Origin: Acerihabitans sp035013185
GTDB lineage: Bacteria > Pseudomonadota > Gammaproteobacteria > Enterobacterales > Enterobacteriaceae
DNA length: 64,000 nucleotides
Assembly (NCBI RefSeq): GCF_035013185.1
Contig: NZ_JAYGJO010000019.1
Coordinates: 1 to 64,000 of the forward strand
Reading direction: 5' to 3'
Positions 16,451 through 25,132 of the stretch are shown here, piece after piece. The position numbers and the translations under genes are program-made. Below the pieces are notes generated by a model. The model ran no database searches and had not been told where the DNA came from. It saw only the letters and a program-made list of their open reading frames with translations. Within the stretch, counting starts at the first letter, position 1, and every line of letters starts with the position of its first letter.

Positions 16451-17617
16451 TTAAGCGTTGTTGCCATCCTGCAAACTCGCCAGATAGAGAGCCGGTTTGC
16501 CGTGCATATCAGAGGTAAATAACACTTGCCGATCGTCCGGAGTAAAAGACGGATGAGGATGGGTCACCTGCCGGTCACCGTCAAGTACAGCCCAAGACGT
16601 GTCATGTCGGGCAATCGGCCGTTGTGTCCCGTTCTTAATATCAAATAAATATAAAAACGGATCATTGGCAATGTCATAACCACCATTGTCCTGCACGTCC
16701 ACCGGAGCATTGGACCCATCACCAACCATCAGTGAGCCGTCGTAATTGCTCATCAGATGAGAGCAGGCAGGCATCACGGTAATCCGCTGATTTTCCAAGG
16801 TTAACGGATCGGCACGACAAATATAACGTTCGGTACTGCCCTTCATATAAGAGACATAGACCAATGCCGAGCCGTCTGGCACCCAGAATTCATGGGTACA
16901 GCTTTCGCCGGCGGCGTGGGTTTTCACCTTGCGCAATTGACTGCCGTCGGCATTAATAAGCCACATCCGTGCATCCACCAGATCATGGGGCCCCTCATGG
17001 CAAAAGGCCACGGTATTATCATCAAAGGGGCGGTACAGCGGATGACCCAGCCAGCGATTCTCCTGCAGAATGGTGGTCGCCTGTCCGTTGGTCAGGTTAA
17101 CTTTGACTAACCGGCAGCAGGGTTCGGTAAAGTAAAAATCGTGGAATTTTTGCCAGTCAGTTAGCGGCTGCCAATCTTGCTGTTTGATTTCGATGCCGAC
17201 CATATGATCGCAGGTGGAATTTGCCACCCAGGTACCATAACCGACCCATTCGTCCGGTACCTGGTATACTACCGTTTCGTTCAAGGTCAGTAGATCGACT
17301 CGCACCAGCTTACGTCCGTCCTTCACATAAAATAGGGCGCTATCGTCTGGCGACAGGAAACCGCCAAAGGTATTGTCACCAAGCCCCTCGGTTAACTGTG
17401 TTGCTTCTCGCCGAGGAATATCCAGCAGATAATAGTTCCACGGCCCATCAAAGGACCCGCTAAATAGCAGCTTACTCCCGTCACGGCTAAAACATTTTTG
17501 GTAAAAGTAGTTGCGATGGCAGGTGATATCCGGCGGCGTTAGCCTGGTCACTTGTGCACCAGTAGTGGTATCAATATAGGTATAATACGACAGGGTAATG
17601 ACTTGACCTTTTGCCAT
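16451..17617 (-). CDS. ogl: Oligogalacturonate lyase (PL22)
   Basis: About 388 residues. A cytoplasmic seven-bladed beta-propeller lyase that splits digalacturonate and short oligomers into 5-keto-4-deoxyuronate, feeding the KduI/KduD/KdgK/KdgA route. The start at 17617 (protein MAKGQVITLS) matches known Ogl N-termini and has AAGGATC about 9 nt upstream, so an open 24-codon extension is discarded. Visible family residues are the catalytic His in SCTHEFWVPDG and the metal-binding His residues of CSHLMSNYDG and RQVTHPHPSFTP. Convergent with kdgM. A strong KdgR operator lies about 80 bp before the start. Confidence 0.95.
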   Translation of the reverse strand: MAKGQVITLSYYTYIDTTTGAQVTRLTPPDITCHRNYFYQKCFSRDGSKLLFSGSFDGPWNYYLLDIPRREATQLTEGLGDNTFGGFLSPDDSALFYVKDGRKLVRVDLLTLNETVVYQVPDEWVGYGTWVANSTCDHMVGIEIKQQDWQPLTDWQKFHDFYFTEPCCRLVKVNLTNGQATTILQENRWLGHPLYRPFDDNTVAFCHEGPHDLVDARMWLINADGSQLRKVKTHAAGESCTHEFWVPDGSALVYVSYMKGSTERYICRADPLTLENQRITVMPACSHLMSNYDGSLMVGDGSNAPVDVQDNGGYDIANDPFLYLFDIKNGTQRPIARHDTSWAVLDGDRQVTHPHPSFTPDDRQVLFTSDMHGKPALYLASLQDGNNA

Positions 17618-17693
17618 TGACCAGATCCTTTTCATAAAAAAGTGGAATTCATTTGCCTGAGTTTTGTGCTTCAGCAAATACGCAGTCATTATT

Positions 17694-17713
17694 ATAGAAA
17701 CATTGTTTCAATT
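17694..17713. promoter_or_regulatory. KdgR operator upstream of ogl
   Basis: ATAGAAACATTGTTTCAATT is an almost perfect inverted repeat (GAAACA and TGTTTC) and fits the published KdgR box shape AATRAAAYRNYRTTTYATT at nearly every position. Its distance from the ogl start (about 77 bp) suits repression at the promoter. Confidence 0.8.
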
Positions 17714-17916
17714 TAACGTGATCATCGTTCTGTTTATTATTTTTTGTGCAAAATAAAGCGCCATTTTGCACGGGAGGACAGAGGAACACTGCCGAATCGC
17801 GAGCCATGTTTGAAAATCAACTCGCGCAGATTCAGGCAGTTTATGGTAGGGCAGGGTTGCCCTGATCAGGGGGCGTAGTTCACTGGTCTCACATGATGCG
17901 GCACAGAATGGGTGAC

Positions 17917-18411
17917 TTAATTTTTCGGCGTAAAACCATCCAGATAATACACATTGCTTTTGGGGACAGGGGCTAGTTCAGGTTCAACGGTAAATAACGC
18001 ATTATAACGTTGTCGAAAAGCGCTGAGTTCTTCAGCTTCCGGTTCTAGTTCACGTAAAAATGACAAGGCCATACGTGTATGTGTTGGCGTCAACTCACTG
18101 GGTAGCCGGGCCTTCCGCAGTAAAGATTGCCAAAACACCAGGTTCTGTTCCTCATCGTCAATAATAAAGGTTTGATAGATCAGCAGCACGCTGGCCGCGT
18201 TACCAATATGTGATTCGCTGTTATGCAACAAATAATTGACAAACTCACCACCTGGGATTTTTCCCATTTGGCTTAACATGGATTCCACATAAAGCGGCTC
18301 GATGTTCAGCCGATGGGTCAGCGCCTGAGACGCTCGGCGGGCGTCGGAATTCAATATACGAAAACCGATAATAAATACGACAACCAATGTCGCCAGTATG
18401 AGCCAGATCAT
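17917..18411 (-). CDS. yicN: DUF1198 family protein, YicN-like
   Basis: A 164-residue protein resembling E. coli YicN (DUF1198). It has one N-terminal membrane helix (MIWLILATLVVVFIIGFRIL), then a cytoplasmic helical domain with VESMLSQMGKIPGGEFVNYL and LSFLRELEPEAEELSAFRQR. Function unknown. In E. coli the homologue sits near uronate and sugar genes; here it is next to ogl. AGGA lies 6 nt before the ATG. The C-terminal 15 residues extend beyond the E. coli protein. Confidence 0.85.
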   Translation of the reverse strand: MIWLILATLVVVFIIGFRILNSDARRASQALTHRLNIEPLYVESMLSQMGKIPGGEFVNYLLHNSESHIGNAASVLLIYQTFIIDDEEQNLVFWQSLLRKARLPSELTPTHTRMALSFLRELEPEAEELSAFRQRYNALFTVEPELAPVPKSNVYYLDGFTPKN

Positions 18412-18548
18412 GTGGCGTCCTTTAAAAACTAATGCCTATAACAGCAGTAAAGCATTTCTCTGGGCTGCAAACAATACTCTGGCGACATCACTGCCTGGTG
18501 CTGACACCGTTGGGCTGGCAATAAGTTCACATCGCCTGGTGATTAACC

Positions 18549-18974
18549 TCAACGCGTAAGACGCCCTTCAACCGGATAGTTCGGGTCGGTGTACCCCGGT
18601 GTTGAGCTATGACCTGGTATCACCAGTTGGTTGATAAACTGCTCGTCTTCAGGTGTTATCTTATAACTCAGCGCGTCGATATAGCCGTCCCATTGCTGCT
18701 CGGTCCGAGGCCCGGCGATGGTTGCGGTGATAAAACGATTATTCAATACCCATGACAGGGCAAAAGCAATGGAGGTGGTACCTCGACTGGCCGCATGGGC
18801 AGCAATTTTGTGGGCAATGCCGATGGACTCTTTGCGCCATTCGGTTTGTTGAATACGTTTGTCGCCACGGCCGGCGCGGCTTTCCGCTGGTGGTGGCGCA
18901 TCAATGGAATATTTACCACTGAGCACCCCTCGCGCCAAGGGGCTATAGGGTACGATCCCGTCTTGATCACCCAA
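18549..18974 (-). pseudogene. Aldo/keto reductase, C-terminal fragment
   Basis: About 137 recognisable residues of an aldo/keto reductase: DGIVPYSPLARGVLSGKY, then TTSIAFALSWVLNNRFITATIAGPRTEQQWDGYIDAL, which are the last third of the (beta/alpha)8 barrel and the NADPH-binding GPRTEQQ motif. The first two thirds, including the catalytic Tyr, are absent. The 5' side runs directly into the remains of a porin gene, so this is a deletion product and not a start-site error. Confidence 0.8.
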
Positions 18975-19222
18975 AAAAAATGCGTTTCATTTGGTTTAAC
19001 GGTAATGGTAACATTAAAATCAGGGGTAAACTTATAATTAAAGTCAACATAAGGAGACACACTCGAACCTGCATTCATTGAGGTAACAATAAAAGCAGGA
19101 AGAATAGTAAATGCAGGAGTGACATGGAAAAAAGGATACCACCCTTCTAATTCATTGTAACTGTGTTTTAATTGATCAAGCGTTCCCCTGTGTACTATTA
19201 TCTTATCATCAAATAATTCTTA
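18975..19222 (-). pseudogene. KdgM/NanC-family porin fragment
   Basis: Reading the minus strand from an in-frame TAA at 19222-19220 gives a fragment with LDQLKHSYNELEGWYPFF, TPAFTILPAFIVTSMNAGSS and SPYVDFNYKFTPDFNVTITV. This is the alternating beta-strand pattern of KdgM/NanC porins (the W....PG....S.G....PYV....Y....D.N region). Just upstream in another frame, KTYAQANNYLDKNYL may be its preceding piece, implying a frameshift. The start, signal peptide and C-terminal strands are missing. It directly follows the symporter gene, so an outer-membrane porin for the same substrate probably once ended that operon. Confidence 0.6.
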
Positions 19223-19258
19223 TCCAGATAGTTGTTTGCCTGTGCGTAGGTTTTCGAC

Positions 19259-20515
19259 TTAACTATTATTCGCAACATTATTAATGGTCGGATGCCTAGT
19301 GCTGTGACACGCAGAGAGCGTAAATACTGATATCAGTGTGAACGTCAAGGCAATAACACCCATGATAATATAAGTATGTTCAAAGCCGATGCGATCATAC
19401 AAATAGCCTGCTGGTGACGAGATGACGATAGAACCCACATAAATCATCGCTTGGTATCCGAGCAGATACATCGTCGAGTTGACCTTTTTATTAAAATGCT
19501 CAGCAATATATTTAAATACTGAAACCAGTAGTAAAGATTGTTCCAGTCCATACAGTGGTTTGATTACAGAGATAATGAGATGGCTATCGCACAACCCCGA
19601 AGCAATCAGGCGTAGACCCACCAATAGGCCGACAAACAGCAATCCTTTTTTTGCGCCAATGGTGTTAACGATAAAAGGAATTATCATATACATCAGGAAC
19701 TCAAGTCCCGACTGTACGGTACTGAGATAGCCATAGACGGCATTTCCCTGTTCCTTAGTGGGAAAAAAGGTCACAAAAAAACGTGAAAATTGCTGTTCAG
19801 CAATAAACATCATCCAGGCAACGCCAGCCACATAGAGACAGAATGCCCAAAATTTGGGGTTTTTCAGCAGCGCGATGACATCGGCAAAGACGATTTTATC
19901 TTGAGCAATAACCTGGCTGGCCTCGGTGGTAGCGGTATTCACCTTCAGGCTTAGCAAAACCACCAACATAATGACCGATGCGCCGCTTCCCAATATAAAA
20001 TTATAAGCGGGTGAAATATTGAATAGTACGCCGGAGAATGCGGCGGCGACAGCCCAACCCAAAGAGCCCCACATGCGCACCTGGCCGAATTCCAGGCCGT
20101 TAATACGGCTGAAACGGTCGGCGTAGGATTCGCAGGCGGCCACGCCAGCATACCAGGCAAAACTTAAATAAATGGCCCCTACAATAATTCCCAGCATGAG
20201 ATGGCTTAATAACAGCGGTTGATAGACATAAATAAAAAAAGGTGCCATCAGGGCCGACATGACAACAATAAAATAGAGCAATGCTTTATTCATGCCAATT
20301 TTATCCATGATGTAGCCGTATATCGGTTTCATCATGACGGCAAAAATACCATTTACAGCAAAGACGGTGCCGATAACCGATCCTGATAGCCCTGATTTTT
20401 CCCCCAGCCATAAGGCCAGCAAGCCGACGCTGGCTGACCAGGTGAAAAAATAGAGAAAAATAATTGAACTCATTTTGTAATAACTCACTTTGTTTTCAGC
20501 AGTGATCGTTTTCAT
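19259..20515 (-). CDS. Oligosaccharide:H+ symporter, LacY/RhiT-like MFS
   Basis: A 418-residue, 12-helix symporter of the oligosaccharide:H+ group (LacY, RafB; Dickeya RhiT is of the same group). Features are MSSIIFLYFFTWSASVGLLALWL in helix 1, GYIMDKIGMNKALLYF after helix 2, FGQVRMWGSLGWAVAA in helix 5 and the C-terminal AGYLYDRIGFEHTYIIMG. Beside a GH88 hydrolase and a DUF2264 protein it most likely imports a small unsaturated uronyl oligosaccharide, possibly a rhamnogalacturonide. It begins 43 bp after the DUF2264 gene with a GAGGTG ribosome-binding site, so the two are probably co-transcribed. Confidence 0.83.
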   Translation of the reverse strand: MKTITAENKVSYYKMSSIIFLYFFTWSASVGLLALWLGEKSGLSGSVIGTVFAVNGIFAVMMKPIYGYIMDKIGMNKALLYFIVVMSALMAPFFIYVYQPLLLSHLMLGIIVGAIYLSFAWYAGVAACESYADRFSRINGLEFGQVRMWGSLGWAVAAAFSGVLFNISPAYNFILGSGASVIMLVVLLSLKVNTATTEASQVIAQDKIVFADVIALLKNPKFWAFCLYVAGVAWMMFIAEQQFSRFFVTFFPTKEQGNAVYGYLSTVQSGLEFLMYMIIPFIVNTIGAKKGLLFVGLLVGLRLIASGLCDSHLIISVIKPLYGLEQSLLLVSVFKYIAEHFNKKVNSTMYLLGYQAMIYVGSIVISSPAGYLYDRIGFEHTYIIMGVIALTFTLISVFTLSACHSTRHPTINNVANNS

Positions 20516-20558
20516 TTACACCTCGACGCTATAGATCATAATTATCCGCATGCTGCTA

Positions 20559-22391
20559 CTAACGGATGAGTAGTGTTATTTCCCGGTGCTGCTGAATCAG
20601 TCGCACACTGTCACCTGATATGATGAATTCAGGTAGTGGGGCTTCTTGGTTTGATGGGGGAATAAGCGCCGTCACTGCACAACACAGCCAGTGGGTGCCC
20701 GTTTCCAGCCGACGTGTCAGCACCGGAATGGTGGCGCACTCGGCAAACATAATATTGCTGTTTGGCGGAGTAATGATTTTATCCGCGTTGCGTATTGTCT
20801 CAGTGCTGAGATCCACTATCACGCTGGTGCCGTTGTTTGCCTCCAGGCGGCAGCGGCGCTGTTGTGTTTTCTCGATGGTTTGTGGTCCATGCATAACGGC
20901 AAAACCACCCTCAACGGTGTCCAGCGTTCGGTCAGTCTTTATGCGATGAACCCGAATATGCCAACCATCCCAAGGAACAAGCCAGGTGGCGATGTTGACA
21001 TCTGTCCAAGGGGCCCAACGCGAAAAGATAGCGTCCTCTTCGGTGATGACGTCGGTGCACTCTCTGCGCCCGCGATAGTAGTCGTCGCCTTCGCTTAGCA
21101 GCAGCATGGAATCGCATGCGGCATGTTTTAGACCGAAACGACCTCGTTCAAGGGTAAAACCCAAATGGCTGGAATAGGCAAATTTGGTGTATTTTGCTTC
21201 CGTATTGACATAGTTATTCAATTCTATTTGGCCGGAAGTCAGCATATAGGCATGGACCGTTCCTTGCTCGTGGCATAAAATCTGATTGGCTTCGGCCACC
21301 TTGCGCCGGGGGAGTAAAGACGGCAGAGCTGCTTCCTCCGCTTGCCAAAACGGGTGGGTATCCGGCAACGCCAGTATAAGAAAGAGTTTGAAGGCCCAAT
21401 AGGGTGAACCTGGGGAGTTATAGTCCTCCGCCATAATCAAATTGGGGTAGGCGTAGCCGATAGTCAGAATACCATCACGATCGAATATAGGCTGTTTAAG
21501 CCACCAACGCAGATGGCGCAAAACGATACCTTTCATTTCTCCCGGAGATAATATATCCAAACCGGCAAAGGCCGCGGCGCTCCAAAATGCTGACTCGGCA
21601 AAACGGTAGGTCAGGCTGCGGCCAAAAGGAATGGCCGGTCCCTCACTGGAAAACATATAAATAAAATCTTCGGCAAAGCGTTTGGCCCGGTTACGCAGTT
21701 CTAGAGAGCGCTGTGGATCCTCTTGAGCCATCAGCGTTGCGTAGATCAAACCGTAGTAATGAAAAGCCATTGAGATATAATAATCTTTCGGCCGACCCAG
21801 ACCATCTGAGTACCAGCCGTTGCCCAAGTAATAGGCTTCCATTTTGTTAAAACGCATATTTATTATTTCTGGATCGTAGGGTAGTCCGGCCTGCTTAAAT
21901 CCGACTTGAACCAAAATGGCAAAATAATTCCAGTTGCTATCCGGCATTTCCGCCGTGCTGATTTGATTCAGCCAGTGATGTAGATTGAGTTTTTCTGTTT
22001 CGGTGAATTGGTCTGTTAATCGGTTCTTCATTAATGCAAGTCCCAAACCATAAACCGCCATTTCAACCAGTCGCTGGTCGTAAGGGCCGGTTTCACCCCA
22101 ATAGCCCGCATGCGAGGCGTCCGTGCCGTGACGAATGGCATTAAGGTATTTAGGCCAAAAAGGGCAATCTTCGCCTGATGCCAGTAGTGGAAATAATCCC
22201 CAGAGAATACGAGAAAGACCTTCCATCTCGGCGATGTTACGGTCGTAGTGCGCGCACGTTTGTCCAAAGGAAATTCCACTGTCACCCTCGGTAAAACACA
22301 CGTCTATCGATGCCAACATGGCATTTAAGCAATTAACAACCTGCTGACGTTGTGAAATAGCACAGTCTGGTGCGAGATAGTCTGAAAACAT
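20559..22391 (-). CDS. DUF2264 domain protein (carbohydrate locus)
   Basis: About 610 residues, recognised as DUF2264. The start at 22391 is chosen because AGAGG lies 6 nt upstream; the frame is open 9 codons further. The N-terminal two thirds look like an all-helical (alpha/alpha) toroid with GISFGQTCAHYDRNIAEMEGLSR, DSNWNYFAILVQVG and GWYSDGLGRPKDYYISMAFHYYG. The C-terminal third is beta-rich with WAPWTDVNIATWLVPWDGWHIRVHR, as in many polysaccharide lyases and uronyl hydrolases. No signal peptide, so cytoplasmic. Family members occur in polysaccharide utilisation loci; the reaction is not known to me. Context suggests it acts on imported uronate-containing oligomers after or before the GH88 enzyme. 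Confidence 0.75.
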   Translation of the reverse strand: MFSDYLAPDCAISQRQQVVNCLNAMLASIDVCFTEGDSGISFGQTCAHYDRNIAEMEGLSRILWGLFPLLASGEDCPFWPKYLNAIRHGTDASHAGYWGETGPYDQRLVEMAVYGLGLALMKNRLTDQFTETEKLNLHHWLNQISTAEMPDSNWNYFAILVQVGFKQAGLPYDPEIINMRFNKMEAYYLGNGWYSDGLGRPKDYYISMAFHYYGLIYATLMAQEDPQRSLELRNRAKRFAEDFIYMFSSEGPAIPFGRSLTYRFAESAFWSAAAFAGLDILSPGEMKGIVLRHLRWWLKQPIFDRDGILTIGYAYPNLIMAEDYNSPGSPYWAFKLFLILALPDTHPFWQAEEAALPSLLPRRKVAEANQILCHEQGTVHAYMLTSGQIELNNYVNTEAKYTKFAYSSHLGFTLERGRFGLKHAACDSMLLLSEGDDYYRGRRECTDVITEEDAIFSRWAPWTDVNIATWLVPWDGWHIRVHRIKTDRTLDTVEGGFAVMHGPQTIEKTQQRRCRLEANNGTSVIVDLSTETIRNADKIITPPNSNIMFAECATIPVLTRRLETGTHWLCCAVTALIPPSNQEAPLPEFIISGDSVRLIQQHREITLLIR

Positions 22392-22420
22392 AAAACGCCT
22401 CTGGTATATGCTGAACATCA

Positions 22421-22440
22421 GGCGTTGTAATTATAACGCC
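22421..22440. promoter_or_regulatory. Palindrome before the DUF2264 gene
   Basis: GGCGTTGTAATTATAACGCC is an 18-of-20 palindrome centred about 40 bp upstream of the DUF2264 start codon. That position suits an operator overlapping or just downstream of the promoter. It is flanked by TTATTTTTT, so on the plus strand it also resembles a weak terminator, but no plus-strand gene ends there. Confidence 0.4.
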
Positions 22441-22691
22441 TTATTTTTTAGCATATTGCTAAGTAAAAAGTAGGTTTGATTGCAAGTTGATTGGCATAGA
22501 TAAAACTAAAAGAATGATTGGTTTTGTTAACAAGCTCTCATTTTTCATCTAATCGGTGATGACAACAGAAAAAGAATTACGGTAAGGACAATGATTCATA
22601 ATAAAAAAGGATAAAACAACAAAATATTGTCCTGTAAGGTTTTAGCTATCATAAGGGTGAACGTAAGTGTTACCTCTGTGCCAGACACACA

Positions 22692-23540
22692 TTACTTGTA
22701 TCCTTTACGGTATTGCAATGGGGTTTTGCCAATTCTTCTTTTAAAGGAGCTGATAAAATAGGCAGTATCCGAAAATCCTGATTCAGCTGATATGCCCTGT
22801 ATACTTAGCCTGCTGTCCCGTAATAATTCACAGGCCAGTCGGATGCGCCTGGTTAAGAGATATTCAGTGATAAGTTCGCCGGTCTCTTTATGAAAACGTC
22901 GGGATACATAGCTTTTGGAGAGTCCTAAATGCAGTGAAAGCGTGTCCAGATTAAATTTTTCCTGATAATTAACTTCAATCCATTGCATCACTTTTGCGGA
23001 GAGGGAGCTATCAAGCACCTCACTATTGGCGTTTTGGGTCGGTAAAAAGGTCAATAGCTGGATCAGTAGACAGGAGATATTTTCCGGATTGCAGCTATCG
23101 AAATTAAGAATGTCATTGTATTTAGTGAAAATAGCGTCGATGACAGGATGCAACTCGGCGATATCGTACACCGCCGCCTCACTTTGTCTATGGCTTAACT
23201 GCAACAGTTGAGTCTGATGACGAGGGAAATCCCTGAGATAATGGGCGATAACGACGTTATCTACATGGATGATGGTACGCTGATAGCGGTCGTTTTGGTC
23301 TTCGGCGACCATGACTTTATGCAATTTGAACGGTGGAAAAATAAACAATCTTCCGGGGCGCATCGTGTATTGCTGGTTATTAACCGCAATAATACCATAG
23401 CCCTGTTCGATGTATAAAATCTCCAGACACTGATGCCAGTGGTGATAGCGCAACGAATTGGCCCGTAAACGGCTAAAGGTTGCAGCGCGTTCATTAAGTG
23501 AAACCAGTTCCAGAAAGTCGTTTGGGCTTGAGTCTTTCAT
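22692..23540 (-). CDS. AraC family transcriptional regulator
   Basis: A 282-residue AraC/XylS activator. The N-terminal cupin-like sensor domain has YHHWHQCLEILYIEQGYGIIAVN and GRLFIFPPFKLHKV. The C-terminal 100 residues hold the two helix-turn-helix units (LDTLSLHLGLSKSYVSRRFHKETG and IQGISAESGFSDTAYFISSF, then KRRIGKTPLQYRKGY). It is divergent from the GH88 gene and upstream of the DUF2264 and symporter genes, and likely activates both units in response to an imported oligosaccharide. The ribosome-binding site is weak. Confidence 0.9.
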   Translation of the reverse strand: MKDSSPNDFLELVSLNERAATFSRLRANSLRYHHWHQCLEILYIEQGYGIIAVNNQQYTMRPGRLFIFPPFKLHKVMVAEDQNDRYQRTIIHVDNVVIAHYLRDFPRHQTQLLQLSHRQSEAAVYDIAELHPVIDAIFTKYNDILNFDSCNPENISCLLIQLLTFLPTQNANSEVLDSSLSAKVMQWIEVNYQEKFNLDTLSLHLGLSKSYVSRRFHKETGELITEYLLTRRIRLACELLRDSRLSIQGISAESGFSDTAYFISSFKRRIGKTPLQYRKGYK

Positions 23541-23785
23541 AGGACAATATTTTATAATATTTTGGAAGGATTTTTATAACGTAAACCACCATTTCATATA
23601 AATTCAAACAAACTTTTTAATATCATAAATTAGTGTGACATGGTTAACGTTTTCCCTAATTCTGATACGGGTAGTCTCGTTGCATGCTTCTCGATTCAAT
23701 CACATATTATTGTCTTTACCCATAGGAAATGGCAAAAAAAATTGTGGAAAATTAATGAACTGATCTTTACCCAAAGGAAAGAAGT

Positions 23786-24976
23786 ATGTTGAATACCGTA
23801 AAAAAAGAATTATTGCAGGACAGAAATACGACGCCTTTCGATCGTGAAAGAATCAATCGCCTTCTGCAGTTTGCCAGCACCCGCATTACGACAATTATCG
23901 ATCGTAATTTGGCTGAATTTGGCGATTCTTTTCCTGGAGAAACCTGTGTTAACGGATTTTATCCTCTCACCGAAAATGTGGAATGGACGACAAGCTTTTG
24001 GACCGGCCAGCTTTGGTTAGCGTGGGAAATGACCGGCGCGGAAAAATATCGCATTGCGGCACAAAAACAGGTTCGTTCTTTTGGTCTGCGCATCGCCGGG
24101 CGGCAGGATACACAAACGCATGATCTCGGTTTTCTGTATACGCTTTCTTGTGTCGCTGCCTGGCGCCTGACCGGAAACCACGAGGCGCGTGGGTTTGCCT
24201 TGTTGGCTGCCGACGCGCTGATGGAGCGTTTTCATGCCAAAGCTAACATCATCCAGGCTTGGGGTGATCTGAGCGAGCCGGGACAGGCTGGCAGAATGAT
24301 TATTGACTGCAATATGAATTTGCCACTGTTGTTCTGGGCCAGTGAACAGACCGGCAATCCCCGCTTTGCTGACGTGGCCAAGGCTCATGTCCGTCAGGCG
24401 GCTCGCTACCTCGTGAGGCCGGATGCGTCAACGTGGCATACCTATTATATGGACACCGTCACCGGCGCGGCGCGTTATGGCAATACGCAACAGGGCTACG
24501 CCGATGATTCATGCTGGGCGCGAGGGCAGGCATGGGGTATTTATGGTTTTGCGCTGAGTTACGCGTATACCGGCGATCGTGAGTTTGTCGATTTGTCAGC
24601 CAAGCTGGCAAACTACTTTCTTAATCGACTGCCGGAAGATGAGGTATGCCACTGGGATTTGGCGTTGCTGGGAACGGACGCTTATCGCGACAGTTCGGGT
24701 GCGGCCATCGCAGTGTGCGGATTGTTGGAACTAGCAAAACACCTGCCGGTGACTGATCCGGATCGCGCGACCTATGAACAAAGGGCGCTGTCCATCATGC
24801 TGTCGTTGACGGAACATTACCTATCTGAGGAAAAGGATGCAGGTAACGGGCTGCTAAAACATGCTGTTTATCATTTGGACGGTGGCAAGGGTGTTGACGA
24901 ATGTTGCAGTTGGGGCGACTACTTTTATGTGGAAGCGCTAATGCGCCTGACCAAAGTGTGGAAATTGTATTGGTAA
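23786..24976 (+). CDS. Unsaturated glucuronyl hydrolase, GH88
   Basis: A 396-residue (alpha/alpha)6 enzyme that hydrates the double bond of the unsaturated uronic acid left by lyases and thereby releases it. GH88 hallmarks are VEWTTSFWTGQLWLAWE, the HDLGFLYT motif with Asp113, IIDCNMNLPLLFWASE with Asp174 (the two catalytic aspartates), GYADDSCWARGQAWGIYGF and RDSSGAAIAVCGLLEL. No signal peptide, so it acts in the cytoplasm on imported oligomers. AAAGGAAAGAAG precedes the ATG. GH88 is favoured over GH105 because of WARGQAWGIYGF and length; substrates could be unsaturated glycosaminoglycan-like or rhamnogalacturonan-like fragments. Confidence 0.92.
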   Translation: MLNTVKKELLQDRNTTPFDRERINRLLQFASTRITTIIDRNLAEFGDSFPGETCVNGFYPLTENVEWTTSFWTGQLWLAWEMTGAEKYRIAAQKQVRSFGLRIAGRQDTQTHDLGFLYTLSCVAAWRLTGNHEARGFALLAADALMERFHAKANIIQAWGDLSEPGQAGRMIIDCNMNLPLLFWASEQTGNPRFADVAKAHVRQAARYLVRPDASTWHTYYMDTVTGAARYGNTQQGYADDSCWARGQAWGIYGFALSYAYTGDREFVDLSAKLANYFLNRLPEDEVCHWDLALLGTDAYRDSSGAAIAVCGLLELAKHLPVTDPDRATYEQRALSIMLSLTEHYLSEEKDAGNGLLKHAVYHLDGGKGVDECCSWGDYFYVEALMRLTKVWKLYW

Positions 24977-25132
24977 TGGTGTGCTACGAACCCATTATGA
25001 CGAATGGGCTGCCGAGATTATTATGTGTAATGGATGATGGCTTATTATTATGATCGGTGTCCATTCCGACGTTCCAGACTGTAATTGATGCCCTGTTTTG
25101 TGACGGAATGGGAAGGTCACATCATCAAAAGT

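Noticed and set aside
17805..17864. Possible 19-codon peptide between ogl and yicN
   Set aside because: Too short, no ribosome-binding site, and its end falls in a GC-rich palindrome; nothing supports translation.
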